From the NCBI RefSeq assembly GCF_009697225.1, contig NZ_WIND01000008.1, forward strand, positions 62,001-126,000: a DNA stretch of 64,000 nt, in the 5' to 3' direction. Both the position numbers and the translations under genes were made by a program. Under the pieces are notes generated by a model. It searched no databases. It saw only the letters and a program-made list of their open reading frames with translations, and was not told the origin of the DNA. Below, in pieces: positions 25,133-33,949 of the stretch. The first letter of the stretch is position 1; each line of letters opens with the position of its first letter. The DNA comes from Halovulum marinum (GTDB lineage Bacteria > Pseudomonadota > Alphaproteobacteria > Rhodobacterales > Rhodobacteraceae).

Positions 25133-26041
25133 TCAGGAATCCAGCCGCAACTGCTGCATCTCCTTGCCGATGGCTTCGCACATCAGCCGCTTCGCCGGGT
25201 CGATGGTCGCCGCGGCCGAGACCATCACGCCGATCCGGCTGTTGTTCAGCATTTCCTGCACCAGCGGGATGAACAGAAGCTCGCCGCGCTCGACCTCGTC
25301 GTAGAAGCCGATCTTGGTGTAGAGGCCGATGCCCTGGCCCGAGAGGATCATCTCCTTCGCCAGGAACAGCGTGTTGGTGAAGATGTGCGTCGACAGCGTG
25401 GCCGCCAGCGTCGTCATCGCGTGATCGATGATCGAATTGCGGCCGCGCGCGTCGATGGTCCGCACCAGCTGATAGCCGGCGATGTCCTCGATCCGCACGC
25501 CGGTACGGCCGGCCAGCGGATGGTCGGGCGGCAGGATCACCCCGAACGGCGCCGATTTCTCGGACAGGATCCGCACGTCCGGATGGTGCACGAAGGTGAA
25601 CGCGACGCCGATGTCGGCCTCGCCCGCCGCCACCGCCTCGACCACGTCTTCGGGCTGGGCGGTGGTTACCGACAGCGAGATGTCGGGAAAGGTCGCGCTG
25701 AACTGGTTCATCGCACGCGGCAGCCGGCCCACCGCGATCGAATCGATGGTGTAGATGTTGATGTGCCCGGTGCGCAGGTCGCGGATGTCGTCGATCAGCA
25801 CCATCGTGCGCTCGTAGTCGTGCAGCGTCTTGCGGCAATGCTCCAGCAGGATGCCGCCGACGGCGGTCAGCTCCACCCCCTCGGGGGTGCGGTCGAACAG
25901 CGCCACGCCCAGCTTGTCCTCGATGCTCAGCAACTTGCGGTTGACCGAGGTGGACGACACGTTCAGCACCAGCGCCGCCTTGCGGATCGACTTCTGCCGG
26001 GCGACCTCGTTGAAATACTTCAGGAAGATCGAGTGGATCAT
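25133..26041 (-). CDS. LysR-family transcriptional regulator
   Basis: A roughly 302-residue regulator. The N-terminal winged helix (FLKYFNEVARQKSIRKAALVLNVSSTSVNRKL) is followed by a periplasmic-binding-protein-like effector domain. The ATG at 26041 gives the usual LysR start; an upstream start at 26077 would add 12 residues. It is divergent from the ABC and catabolic operon beginning at 26187 across 145 bp. This is the classical LysR arrangement, so it probably activates that operon when a pathway compound binds and represses itself. Confidence 0.88.
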   Translation of the reverse strand: MIHSIFLKYFNEVARQKSIRKAALVLNVSSTSVNRKLLSIEDKLGVALFDRTPEGVELTAVGGILLEHCRKTLHDYERTMVLIDDIRDLRTGHINIYTIDSIAVGRLPRAMNQFSATFPDISLSVTTAQPEDVVEAVAAGEADIGVAFTFVHHPDVRILSEKSAPFGVILPPDHPLAGRTGVRIEDIAGYQLVRTIDARGRNSIIDHAMTTLAATLSTHIFTNTLFLAKEMILSGQGIGLYTKIGFYDEVERGELLFIPLVQEMLNNSRIGVMVSAAATIDPAKRLMCEAIGKEMQQLRLDS

Positions 26042-26186
26042 CGTCGCGGCCCCGGGGCGGTGCAAAAAATGCCTCACCGTTGGCAGAACTTTGCTCTACC
26101 TGCATCGCCGGACGCAAGCGTAGAGTCGGTTGATAAGCTTGCAAAGCAGGCAGCGACAACACAGCCGCCCAACAGGAGAGACTGAA

Positions 26187-27230
26187 ATGACCAAAGCGAC
26201 CGATACCGGTTCGTCCCGCCGCGACGTTCTGAAGGTACTGGGCGCCGCCACCGGCGCGGCCTTCGCCGGCAACCTGATCAGCATCGACCGGGCCCTTGCG
26301 GCCGGCGACGGCAAGGTCACGATGCAACTTGGCTGGCTGGCGAGCAACGGCATCCTGGGCGAGGTCGCCGCCGACGCGCAGGGATTCTTCGCCGAAGAGG
26401 GCCTGACGCTGGAGATCGTGCCCGGCGGGCCCAATGTCGACGGCGTCGCCTCGGTCGCATCGGGCCGCGCCAACCTTGGCTCGATCTCGTCCAGCCCGTC
26501 GCTGATGCTGGCGCGCTCGCAGGGGCTGCCGGTGAAGTGCATCGCCGCCGGCTACCAGCAGCACCCGTTCACCTATTTCTCGCTGGAGCGGAACCCGGTG
26601 CGCGAGCCGAAGGACATGATCGGCAAGAAGATCGCGACCAACGGCACCGCGCGGATCCTGCTGCAGGCCCTGCTGGCCAAGAATGGCATCTCGGAAGACG
26701 ACGTCGAGGTGATCGTGATGGGCTCGGACATGGCGCCGCTGATGACCGGTCAGGTCGACGTGGTCACCGGCTGGAAGACCAACACCAGCGCGCTGGAGAT
26801 CCTCGGCGACGAGCGCGTGGACATGACCCTGTGGGACGCCGGCATCCGCCTCTACGCCAACCCCTACTACGTCACCGACTCCACCCTGCAGGACAACCCC
26901 GACATGGTCGCCGCGATGCTGCGGGCGGTGGCGCGCGGCTGGGCCTGGGTGCATGACAACCGCGAGCAGGCGGTCGACCTGCTGGTCGAACGCTATCCGA
27001 ACATGGACCGCGAGAACGAGTTGAAGACCGTCGACATGGTGGTGGACTACTCGTTCAACGAAGCCACCGCCGAAAACGGCTGGGGCACGATGACCCGCGA
27101 GAACTGGCAGGAGCAGATCGACGCCTATGACTCGCTCGGCCAGTTCGAGAAGGACGCGCCCGCCGTCGACGAGGTGATGACCCTGTCCGTGCTCGAGCAG
27201 ACCGCCGACGCACGGGCCAAGCTGGGGTGA
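26187..27230 (+). CDS. ABC transporter substrate-binding protein, Tat-type signal
   Basis: A 347-residue periplasmic receptor. The leader SSRRDVLKVLGAATGAAFAG carries a twin arginine, so it is probably exported by Tat. The mature domain has NMT1/THI5-like features (VTMQLGWLASNG and later KKIATNGTARILLQALL). This family binds pyrimidine precursors, riboflavin, sulfonates and similar compounds. An AGGAGA ribosome site lies before the ATG. It is the first gene of an operon in which nearly every gene overlaps or abuts the next. Its ligand is presumably the substrate of the downstream enzymes. Confidence 0.88.
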   Translation: MTKATDTGSSRRDVLKVLGAATGAAFAGNLISIDRALAAGDGKVTMQLGWLASNGILGEVAADAQGFFAEEGLTLEIVPGGPNVDGVASVASGRANLGSISSSPSLMLARSQGLPVKCIAAGYQQHPFTYFSLERNPVREPKDMIGKKIATNGTARILLQALLAKNGISEDDVEVIVMGSDMAPLMTGQVDVVTGWKTNTSALEILGDERVDMTLWDAGIRLYANPYYVTDSTLQDNPDMVAAMLRAVARGWAWVHDNREQAVDLLVERYPNMDRENELKTVDMVVDYSFNEATAENGWGTMTRENWQEQIDAYDSLGQFEKDAPAVDEVMTLSVLEQTADARAKLG

Positions 27231-28015
27231 GCGACATGCTGGACGGGACCAACATGGATACCGCCGCGTCGCTGAAGCGGGCTTCGGTCCGCTTCGGCAG
27301 CCTCACCGCGCTGCAGGATGTCAGCCTCGACATCGAAAGCGGCGCCTTCTACACCATCCTCGGCCCGTCCGGCTGCGGCAAGTCCACCCTGCTGCGCCTG
27401 GTCTCGGACCTGATCCCGGCCTCCTCCGGCGAGGTTTCGGTGCTGGGCAAGACGACGGAACAGGCGCGGCTGGCGCGCGAATTCGCCTTCGTCTTCCAGG
27501 ACGCGACCCTGCTGCCCTGGCGCAGCGCGCTGAAGAACGTCGAGTTGCCGCTGGAGATCGGCCGCAGCCGCGGGATCCAGTTGCCGGTCGGCACCCGCAC
27601 CCCGCGCGAGCTGCTGGAGCTGGTCGGGCTGAAAGGCCGCGAGAACGCCTTGCCGCACGAGCTGTCGGGCGGGATGCGCCAGCGCGTCGCCATCGCCCGC
27701 GCACTGGTCTGCCAGCCCAAGCTGTTGCTGATGGACGAGCCCTTCGGCGCGCTGGACGAGATGACCCGCGACCGGCTGAACCTGCAGCTGCTGGACATCT
27801 GGCGCGAGACCGGCACGACGATCCTGTTCGTCACCCATTCCATCTCCGAGGCGGTGTTCCTGGGCCAGAAGGTGGTGATGCTGCAGGCCCATCCGGGCCG
27901 CCTGCGCGACGTGGTTGAGATCAAGCTGCCCGATCCGCGCACGATCAAGATGCGCGACACGCCCGAGTTCAACCAGTACTGCGGCTACCTGCGCGACCTG
28001 TTGGAGACCTGCTGA
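27227..28015 (+). CDS. ABC transporter ATP-binding protein
   Basis: A 262-residue ATPase of the nitrate/sulfonate class. The Walker A motif is GPSGCGKST, the signature LSGGMRQRV, the Walker B LLMDEPFGALDEMTR and the H-loop FVTHSISEA. The start is a GTG overlapping the stop of the binding-protein gene, and its own stop overlaps the permease start, so the three importer subunits are translationally linked. Confidence 0.92.
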   Translation: MSDMLDGTNMDTAASLKRASVRFGSLTALQDVSLDIESGAFYTILGPSGCGKSTLLRLVSDLIPASSGEVSVLGKTTEQARLAREFAFVFQDATLLPWRSALKNVELPLEIGRSRGIQLPVGTRTPRELLELVGLKGRENALPHELSGGMRQRVAIARALVCQPKLLLMDEPFGALDEMTRDRLNLQLLDIWRETGTTILFVTHSISEAVFLGQKVVMLQAHPGRLRDVVEIKLPDPRTIKMRDTPEFNQYCGYLRDLLETC

Positions 28016-28818
28016 TGGCCGTCATCGAGAACATCGAAATGCAAGACGTCGAGGCGCAGGAACTGGCCGAGGCCCGCAAGCGCAAGATGATGGCCGTTGC
28101 CGTGCCGCTGGGCACTGCGCTGGGGCTGATCGCGCTCTGGCAGATCGGGGTGAAGGCGTTCGGCGTGCCCACCTATATCGCGCCCGCGCCCTCGGACGTG
28201 GCGGTGACCTTCGTCGAGAAGTTCCCGATCCTGCTCGAGAACTTCTGGCCGACCCTGTTCGAAAGCGTCGCCGGGTTCTTCGTCGGCAACCTCGCCGCGA
28301 TCCTGATCGCGGTCGCCTTCGTCCACTCCCGCCATGTCGAGCGTGCCTTCTTCCCGATCGCGGTGTTCGTGAACACGATCCCGATCCTGGCCATCGCACC
28401 GATCCTGGTGCTGATCTTCGGCCCGGGCATCACCGCCAAGGTGGTGATCGCGGCGCTGATCTGCTTCTTCCCGACGCTGGTGAACATGGTGCGCGGCCTG
28501 CAAGCGGTCAGCCCGCAGGCGCTGGAACTGGCGCGGATCCTGTCGGCCTCGAAGTCCGAGGTGTTCTGGAAGATGCGTCTGCCGTCGTCGCTTCCGTTCC
28601 TGTTCTCGGCGCTGAAGATCGCCGCGACGACCTCGGTCATCGGCGCGATCGTCGGGGAATGGGTCGGGGCCGACCTGGGCCTGGGGGCGCTGATCATCGA
28701 TGCGACCTTCAACTTCAACTCGCCGCTGCTCTACGCGACCGTGTTCATGTCGTCCGGGCTGTCGGTGATCATGTTCGCAACCGTCGCCACCGTCGAGCGC
28801 GCGGTGATCCGCTGGTAG
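28015..28818 (+). CDS. ABC transporter permease
   Basis: A 267-residue inner-membrane permease with about six helices. The EAA loop is recognisable (ELARILSASKSEVFWKMRLP). It completes a minimal importer with the two preceding genes. The N-terminal 25 residues are hydrophilic and acidic, then a helix begins near MMAVAVPLG. It is followed after 80 bp by the first enzyme gene, which keeps its own strong ribosome site. Confidence 0.9.
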   Translation: MAVIENIEMQDVEAQELAEARKRKMMAVAVPLGTALGLIALWQIGVKAFGVPTYIAPAPSDVAVTFVEKFPILLENFWPTLFESVAGFFVGNLAAILIAVAFVHSRHVERAFFPIAVFVNTIPILAIAPILVLIFGPGITAKVVIAALICFFPTLVNMVRGLQAVSPQALELARILSASKSEVFWKMRLPSSLPFLFSALKIAATTSVIGAIVGEWVGADLGLGALIIDATFNFNSPLLYATVFMSSGLSVIMFATVATVERAVIRW

Positions 28819-28898
28819 CCTGAGTCGCTGTCCCGCCGAAACAATTTGCGCCCCGCCCCGAACAGGGACCGCGGCGCCACAAAGGGAGTTTGCCCGAA

Positions 28899-30263
28899 AT
28901 GACCGACCGCATCACCGAACACGTCACCTGCCGCGCCGAACAGGTCCCGGTCGTCGCCGACACCGATGTCGTCGTCGTCGGCGCCGGCCCGGCGGGGGTC
29001 TCCGCCGCCGTCTCGGCCGCCCGCAACGGCGCCTCTGTCACGTTGCTGGAACGCTATCACCACCTCGGCGGCATGGCCTCGGGGGGCATGGTTCTGGTGC
29101 TCGACGACATGGTGAACGAGGGCAACGAGATCGTCACCACCGGCATCGTCAACGAATTCGTCGACCGGATGGAGCGCCAGGGCGGCGCCGTCTACCCGCC
29201 CAGCGAGGATTGCCTGACCAACTGGGACATGTGGAAGAAATGGTCCCGCTGGGGCTGCATCGATTTCCACAAGACCGGCATGCCGCAGCCGATCATCCAT
29301 GCCGTCGCCTTCGATCCCGATGCCTGGAAGCGCACCAGCCTGGACCTGGTGCGCGAGGCCGGCGTGAACCTGCGCACGCATTCCTGGTTCTCGGAAGCGA
29401 TGGTCGAGGATGGCCGCGTGACCGGCATCATCTGCCAGACCAAGCTGGGCCGCCAGGCGATCCGCGCGAAGATGGTGATCGACGCGACCGGCGATCTTGA
29501 CGTCGGCCAGTCGGCGGGCGCTTCGTACATCGACGGCCAGTTCATCGTGACCACGGTGTTCCGCCTGTGTGACGTGGACACCGACAAGGCCGAGGCGTTC
29601 GAATACTCCAACCCCGAGGAATACAAGAAACTGGACCGCCAGGCCCGGCGCATCATCGGCGGCGCCTGGGGCATGTGGTGGCTGAAGACGCCCCTGCCCG
29701 GCGTGGTCTGGTGCAACTGCCCGCACATGCCCGGCTATGACGGCCTGTCGCCCGAGCACATGGTTCAGGCCGAGTACGAGGGCCGCGAGCGGATGATGGG
29801 CCTGCTGACCTTCGCCCGCGAGAACCTGCCCGGTTTCGAGAACGCCAGGATGCTGGGCGCGGCCGAGCAGATGGGCATCCGCCAGACCCGCCTGCTTCAG
29901 GGCGAATATGTGGTGACCCGCGACGACGTGCGCTCGCGCCGGCATTTCGCCGACAGCGTCTGCCGGGGCCGCGACTATTATACGCCCTATCGCGCGCTGC
30001 TGCCCAAGGGCCTGGACAACCTGATCGTCGCGGGCCGGCACTACTCGGTCGAAAGCGAGGCGCAGAAGCAATCGCGCGAGATCCCGCCGTGCATGTCCCA
30101 GGGCGAAGCCGCGGGCGTCGCCGTCACCCAGGCGCTGAGCGCGAACTGCGCGCTGCGCGACGTGGACGCGAAACTGATCCAGAAGCAGATGCGCGCCCAG
30201 GGCGCCGATCCGGGCGACGTGCCCTCGGCCAACGCGCTGATCGAAGAACCCGTGGACGCCTGA
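28899..30263 (+). CDS. FAD-dependent oxidoreductase (PF12831 type)
   Basis: A 454-residue flavoprotein. The dinucleotide-binding loop is GAGPAG (28-33), with Glu51 ending the second strand. A Gly-rich HHLGGMASGGM segment follows and a second FAD-contacting motif VIDATGDLDVG lies near residue 195. It belongs to the FAD_oxidored group, related to fumarate-reductase-like flavoproteins and tRNA-GidA-like folds. The many Cys residues do not form a clear Fe-S motif, but a ferredoxin is encoded three genes downstream and could be its electron partner. It probably oxidises or reduces the imported compound. The substrate is unknown. Confidence 0.83.
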   Translation: MTDRITEHVTCRAEQVPVVADTDVVVVGAGPAGVSAAVSAARNGASVTLLERYHHLGGMASGGMVLVLDDMVNEGNEIVTTGIVNEFVDRMERQGGAVYPPSEDCLTNWDMWKKWSRWGCIDFHKTGMPQPIIHAVAFDPDAWKRTSLDLVREAGVNLRTHSWFSEAMVEDGRVTGIICQTKLGRQAIRAKMVIDATGDLDVGQSAGASYIDGQFIVTTVFRLCDVDTDKAEAFEYSNPEEYKKLDRQARRIIGGAWGMWWLKTPLPGVVWCNCPHMPGYDGLSPEHMVQAEYEGRERMMGLLTFARENLPGFENARMLGAAEQMGIRQTRLLQGEYVVTRDDVRSRRHFADSVCRGRDYYTPYRALLPKGLDNLIVAGRHYSVESEAQKQSREIPPCMSQGEAAGVAVTQALSANCALRDVDAKLIQKQMRAQGADPGDVPSANALIEEPVDA

Positions 30264-30267
30264 GGTA

Positions 30268-31443
30268 ATGACGATGACGACACCGACCCTTCCGCTCGAC
30301 GGCGTCCGCGTCCTGGACTTCACCCAGGTGATGATGGGCCCCTGCGCCACGCAGATGCTGGCCGATTTCGGCGCCGACGTGATCAAGATCGAACGCCCCG
30401 GCGCGGGCGATCTGTCGCGCAACTTCTTCGGCGAAACCTCGGTCGAGGCGATGAACAACGCCGTGTTCTCGTCGCTGAACCGCAACAAGCGCTCGGTCGA
30501 GATCGACACCAAGTCGCCCGAGGGGCGGCAGATGGTGCTGGACCTTGTCGCCCATTGCGACGTGGTGGTGGACAACTTCCGCGCCGGGGTGATGAAACGG
30601 CTGGGGTTCGACTATGACAGCCTGCGCAAGATCAACCCGCGCATCATCTGCGCCTCGGGCACCGGCTTCGGCGAGGTCGGCCCCTATGCCCACAAGGGCG
30701 GCCAGGACGTGCTGGCACAGGCGATGACCGGGGTGATGGAAAAGACCCAGGACCCGGCGATCCCGAAGTCGATCTATCCCACGACGCTGTGCGACTACAC
30801 CGCCGGGATGCACCTGGTGCAGGGCATCCTGGCGGCGCTGCTGGGGCGCGAGAAGACCGGCCGCGGCCAGAAGGTCGGCGTCTCGCTGTACGATTCGATG
30901 ATCGCCATGCAGATGCAGGAAGCCGCGCAATGGTCCAGGCATCGCGAGGTGCTGAACTGGGCCGCCATGCCGCTGACCGGGGTGTTCGACACCACCGACG
31001 GCGCGCTGGTCGTGGTCGGCGCGTTCAAGACCAACCCGCTGCGCGACATCTGCATCGCGCTGGGGATCGAGGATCTGTCGCCCGAGTACCCCAACCTGCC
31101 CGCACAGCGGGCGAACAAGGCCTTCCTGCAGGGCGTGTTCCGCGAGACCTTCGCGACGAACACCACCGCGCACTGGATCGAGCGGCTGGAAGCGCAGGAT
31201 CTGCTCTGCGCCCCGGTCCGCTCGCTGGGCGAGGCGCTGGACGATCCGCAGACCGCGGCAAACGACATGCTGCTGGACCTCGAGCACCCGATCCTGGGCG
31301 ATCTGACGCTGGTCGCCTCGCCGGTGCACCTGTCCGACGCGCCGGTGATCGTGCGCCACACTCCGCCCAGGCTGGGCGAGCACACCGACGAGGTGATCCG
31401 CGAATTCGGCCTGCGCGCCACCGCCAGGCAGGAGGCGGTATGA
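30268..31443 (+). CDS. Class III CoA-transferase (CaiB/Frc family)
   Basis: A 391-residue family III CoA-transferase. The catalytic aspartate is Asp176 in TLCDYTAG, and the nucleotide-binding N-terminus carries DFTQVMMGP and KIERPGAGD. Enzymes of this family move CoA from an acyl-CoA to an acid such as carnitine, oxalate or an aromatic acid. It precedes an enoyl-CoA hydratase with an ATGA overlap, so the pair probably activates the acid and then hydrates or isomerises its CoA ester. An ATG at 30274 is an alternative start. Confidence 0.9.
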   Translation: MTMTTPTLPLDGVRVLDFTQVMMGPCATQMLADFGADVIKIERPGAGDLSRNFFGETSVEAMNNAVFSSLNRNKRSVEIDTKSPEGRQMVLDLVAHCDVVVDNFRAGVMKRLGFDYDSLRKINPRIICASGTGFGEVGPYAHKGGQDVLAQAMTGVMEKTQDPAIPKSIYPTTLCDYTAGMHLVQGILAALLGREKTGRGQKVGVSLYDSMIAMQMQEAAQWSRHREVLNWAAMPLTGVFDTTDGALVVVGAFKTNPLRDICIALGIEDLSPEYPNLPAQRANKAFLQGVFRETFATNTTAHWIERLEAQDLLCAPVRSLGEALDDPQTAANDMLLDLEHPILGDLTLVASPVHLSDAPVIVRHTPPRLGEHTDEVIREFGLRATARQEAV

Positions 31444-32216
31444 CCGTCCGCTTCGACGTCTCGGATCGCATCGCGCGGGTCACCATCGACCGGCCCGAGC
31501 GGATGAACGCCGTCGATGCCGCCACCGAGACCGCGCTGGACAGCATCTGGTCCGAGATCGAGGCGCGCGACGACATCCGCTGCGTGGTGCTGACCGGTGC
31601 CGGGGATCGCGCCTTCAGCGCCGGCGCCGACCTGAAGTCGGACAGCGGCAAGACCGGCCTGGAGTACTGGGCCGCGGCCAATCCCAACGGCTTCGGCGGC
31701 ATTTCGCTGCGCACAAGCCTCACGGTTCCGGTGATCGCCCGCGTCAACGGCCTGGCGCTGGGCGGCGGCTTCGAGATGGTGCTGGGCGCCGACATCGTCA
31801 TCGCCGCCGACACCGCCAGCTTCGGCCTGCCCGAGGCACGCGTCGGCCGGCTGCCGCTGGACGGCGGCATGGTCGCGCTGCAACGCCTGATCCCGCGCAA
31901 CGTCGCCGCCGGGCTGATGATGACCGGCCGCACCCTGTCGGCGCGGCAGGCGGCGGCGTTCGGTCTGGTCAACGCCGTGGTTCCCGCCGAGGGGCTGGAC
32001 GCCGAGGTCGATGCCTGGGCGGCCGACGTGCTGCGCTGCGCGCCGCTGTCGCTGGCCGCGATCAAGCACACCATCCGTCAGACCGCGCATCTCACCCCGC
32101 AGGAGGCGCGCGGCCTGCAGACCCCCGCGCTGATGGCGGCGCTGACGTCCGAGGACTCCGAGGAGGGCGTCCGCGCCTTCCGCGAGAAGCGTACGCCCGT
32201 CTGGCGCGGCAGGTAG
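31440..32216 (+). CDS. Enoyl-CoA hydratase/isomerase
   Basis: A 258-residue crotonase-fold enzyme. The oxyanion-hole regions are FSAGADLKS and NGLALGGGFEMVLGADI. The two acidic catalytic positions of hydratases are present (Glu in GFEMV and Glu in GLPEARVG), so hydration of an enoyl-CoA is plausible, though dehalogenase- or isomerase-like roles are possible in this superfamily. It overlaps the CoA-transferase gene and ends 10 bp before a ferredoxin gene. It acts in the cytosol on the CoA ester formed upstream. Confidence 0.9.
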   Translation: MTVRFDVSDRIARVTIDRPERMNAVDAATETALDSIWSEIEARDDIRCVVLTGAGDRAFSAGADLKSDSGKTGLEYWAAANPNGFGGISLRTSLTVPVIARVNGLALGGGFEMVLGADIVIAADTASFGLPEARVGRLPLDGGMVALQRLIPRNVAAGLMMTGRTLSARQAAAFGLVNAVVPAEGLDAEVDAWAADVLRCAPLSLAAIKHTIRQTAHLTPQEARGLQTPALMAALTSEDSEEGVRAFREKRTPVWRGR

Positions 32217-32226
32217 CGGAGGTTCC

Positions 32227-32571
32227 ATGACCCTCGTCATCAAGAGTCAGTGTATCGACATCAAGGATGGCATCTGCACCACGTCCTGCCCGGTCGACTG
32301 CATCTACGAGGGCGAGCGGATGTTCTACATCCACCCGACCGAGTGCATCGAATGCGGCATGTGCGAAAGCATCTGCCCGGTCGATGCGATCCGCTATGAC
32401 GACGAACTGGACCCCGAGGACTCGATCTTCGCCCGGATCAACGCCGAGGTGTTCCACGACGCCTCGGGCGAGATCGCCGAGCCCGGCGGCTGGCGCAAGG
32501 GCGACCCGCAGATCCGGGACCATCCGCTGCTGGCCGGCATGGCGCGGCGGGAGCCGGAAACGCAGACCTGA
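32227..32571 (+). CDS. Seven-iron (FdI-type) ferredoxin
   Basis: A 114-residue ferredoxin. Cysteines at 9, 17, 21, 25, 40, 43, 46 and 50 match the spacing of Azotobacter FdI, which binds one [3Fe-4S] and one [4Fe-4S] cluster. The C-terminal extension of about 50 residues is also FdI-like. It probably carries electrons to or from the FAD-dependent oxidoreductase encoded in the same operon. A GGAGG site lies upstream. Its presence inside a catabolic operon, next to a flavoprotein, suggests a redox step that is not NAD-linked. Confidence 0.92.
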   Translation: MTLVIKSQCIDIKDGICTTSCPVDCIYEGERMFYIHPTECIECGMCESICPVDAIRYDDELDPEDSIFARINAEVFHDASGEIAEPGGWRKGDPQIRDHPLLAGMARREPETQT

Positions 32572-32581
32572 AGGAGATCCG

Positions 32582-33454
32582 ATGAAGGGCATCATTGCCG
32601 CAGTGCCGACGCCGGTGGACGCCACCGGACAGCCGATCGAGGCGCCGTTCCTGGAGCACTGCCGCTGGGCGCTGGCCAATGGCTGCGACGGGCTGAACAT
32701 CCTCGGCTCGACCGGCGAGGCCAACTCGTTCGACGGCGCGGCCCGGCGCCGGGTCATGGGCTGGGCAATCGATGCGCTGGGGCCGGAGCGGCTGATGGTC
32801 GGCACCGGCACGCCGTCGCTGTCCGAGACCATCGCGCTGACCGCTGCCGCCGACGATCTGGGCTACGGCACGGCGCTGGTGCTGCCGCCCTACTACTACG
32901 CGCCGGTCTCGAACGCCGGACTTGTACGCTGGTACACCGCCCTGCACGAGGCGCTGGCGGGCCGCGGCATCGCGATCTACTTCTACAACTTCCCGCAGAT
33001 GACCGGCATCACGATCCCGGTCGAGGTCATCGCCGAGTTGAACCGGCTTGCGCCCGGGCGGTTCCGGGGCATCAAGGACTCGTCCGGCGATCTGGACTAT
33101 TGCCGGCGGATCGTCGCGCAGGTCCCGGGTTTCGCCGTCTTTCCCAGCTCGGAAACCAGCCTGGGCGTCGCCGCCGAGGCGGGCTTCGCCGGCTGCATCT
33201 CGGCAACCGTGAACCACACCGCGCCGCTGTGCGCGCGGATCTGGGCCGGCGACGCGTCAACCGCGCTGGCCGACCGGGTTGCGGCATTGCGCGCCGCGAT
33301 CGGCGCGCAGCCGCTGATTCCGTCGGTCAAGTACCTGGTGGCTCGGCGCACCGGCAACGCGGCGTGGCAGGCCACGCTGCCGCCCTTCACCGCGCTGACG
33401 CCGGAACAGCGCGCGGCGCTCGACGCGCTCGCCCCGACCGAAGCGGCGGCCTGA
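32582..33454 (+). CDS. DapA-family lyase/aldolase
   Basis: A 290-residue member of the dihydrodipicolinate synthase and N-acetylneuraminate lyase family. The Schiff-base lysine is Lys165 (RGIKDSSGD), the proton-relay tyrosine Tyr135 (IYFYNFP), and the carboxylate-binding loop GSTGEANS. It should cleave a 2-keto acid or condense pyruvate with an aldehyde. A strong AAGGAG site lies just before the ATG. As one of the last genes of the operon it probably performs the carbon-carbon cleavage; the substrate is undefined. Confidence 0.9.
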   Translation: MKGIIAAVPTPVDATGQPIEAPFLEHCRWALANGCDGLNILGSTGEANSFDGAARRRVMGWAIDALGPERLMVGTGTPSLSETIALTAAADDLGYGTALVLPPYYYAPVSNAGLVRWYTALHEALAGRGIAIYFYNFPQMTGITIPVEVIAELNRLAPGRFRGIKDSSGDLDYCRRIVAQVPGFAVFPSSETSLGVAAEAGFAGCISATVNHTAPLCARIWAGDASTALADRVAALRAAIGAQPLIPSVKYLVARRTGNAAWQATLPPFTALTPEQRAALDALAPTEAAA

Positions 33455-33457
33455 GCC

Positions 33458-33913
33458 GTGGCGGCGACCGAGGACAGATGGACCGCCCGGTTCCTGGGCC
33501 TGGCCGACCACATGGCCGCCTGGTCCGAGGACCGCGACTTCCATGTCGGCGCGGTGATCGTCGGAGAGGCGCACGAGGTCCGCGCCAGCGGCTACAACGG
33601 CCTGCCGCGCGGCGTCTCGGACGCGGATGAGGCCCGCTTCGACCGCGCCAGCGGCGAGAAGTTCCACTGGATCGAACACGCCGAGCGCAACGCGATCTAC
33701 AACGCGGCCCGGGCCGGGACCGCGATCGCCGGCTGCACGATATACGTCAACCGGTTCCCCTGCGCCGACTGCGCCCGCGCGATCATCCAGAGCGGGATCG
33801 TCCGGGTCGTCTGCCCGGCGCGTCCGGAGTTCGATGGCGCGCTGGACCACAGCTTCGAAGTCTCGGAGCGGATGCTGCTCGAGGCGGGGGTGGCGCTGAC
33901 CACCGTGGCCTGA
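33458..33913 (+). CDS. Zinc-dependent cytidine/dCMP deaminase-family protein
   Basis: A 151-residue deaminase fold. The zinc site is HAE at 74-76 and PCADC at 101-105, with the catalytic Glu76. The YNGLPRG loop and the longer N-terminal half resemble dCMP deaminases, which act on nucleotides. In this operon it may instead deaminate a nitrogen heterocycle or amino compound made by the pathway. The start is a GTG only 3 bp after the upstream stop, which implies translational coupling. No dedicated ribosome site is obvious. Confidence 0.85.
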   Translation: MAATEDRWTARFLGLADHMAAWSEDRDFHVGAVIVGEAHEVRASGYNGLPRGVSDADEARFDRASGEKFHWIEHAERNAIYNAARAGTAIAGCTIYVNRFPCADCARAIIQSGIVRVVCPARPEFDGALDHSFEVSERMLLEAGVALTTVA

Positions 33914-33949
33914 GCCGCCGCCGCGCGTGTCGGCGCCGGGCCCGCCCGC

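Noticed and set aside
26042-26186. LysR T-N11-A box between the LysR gene and the catabolic operon
   Set aside because: Several loose matches exist and none is symmetric enough to choose by eye.
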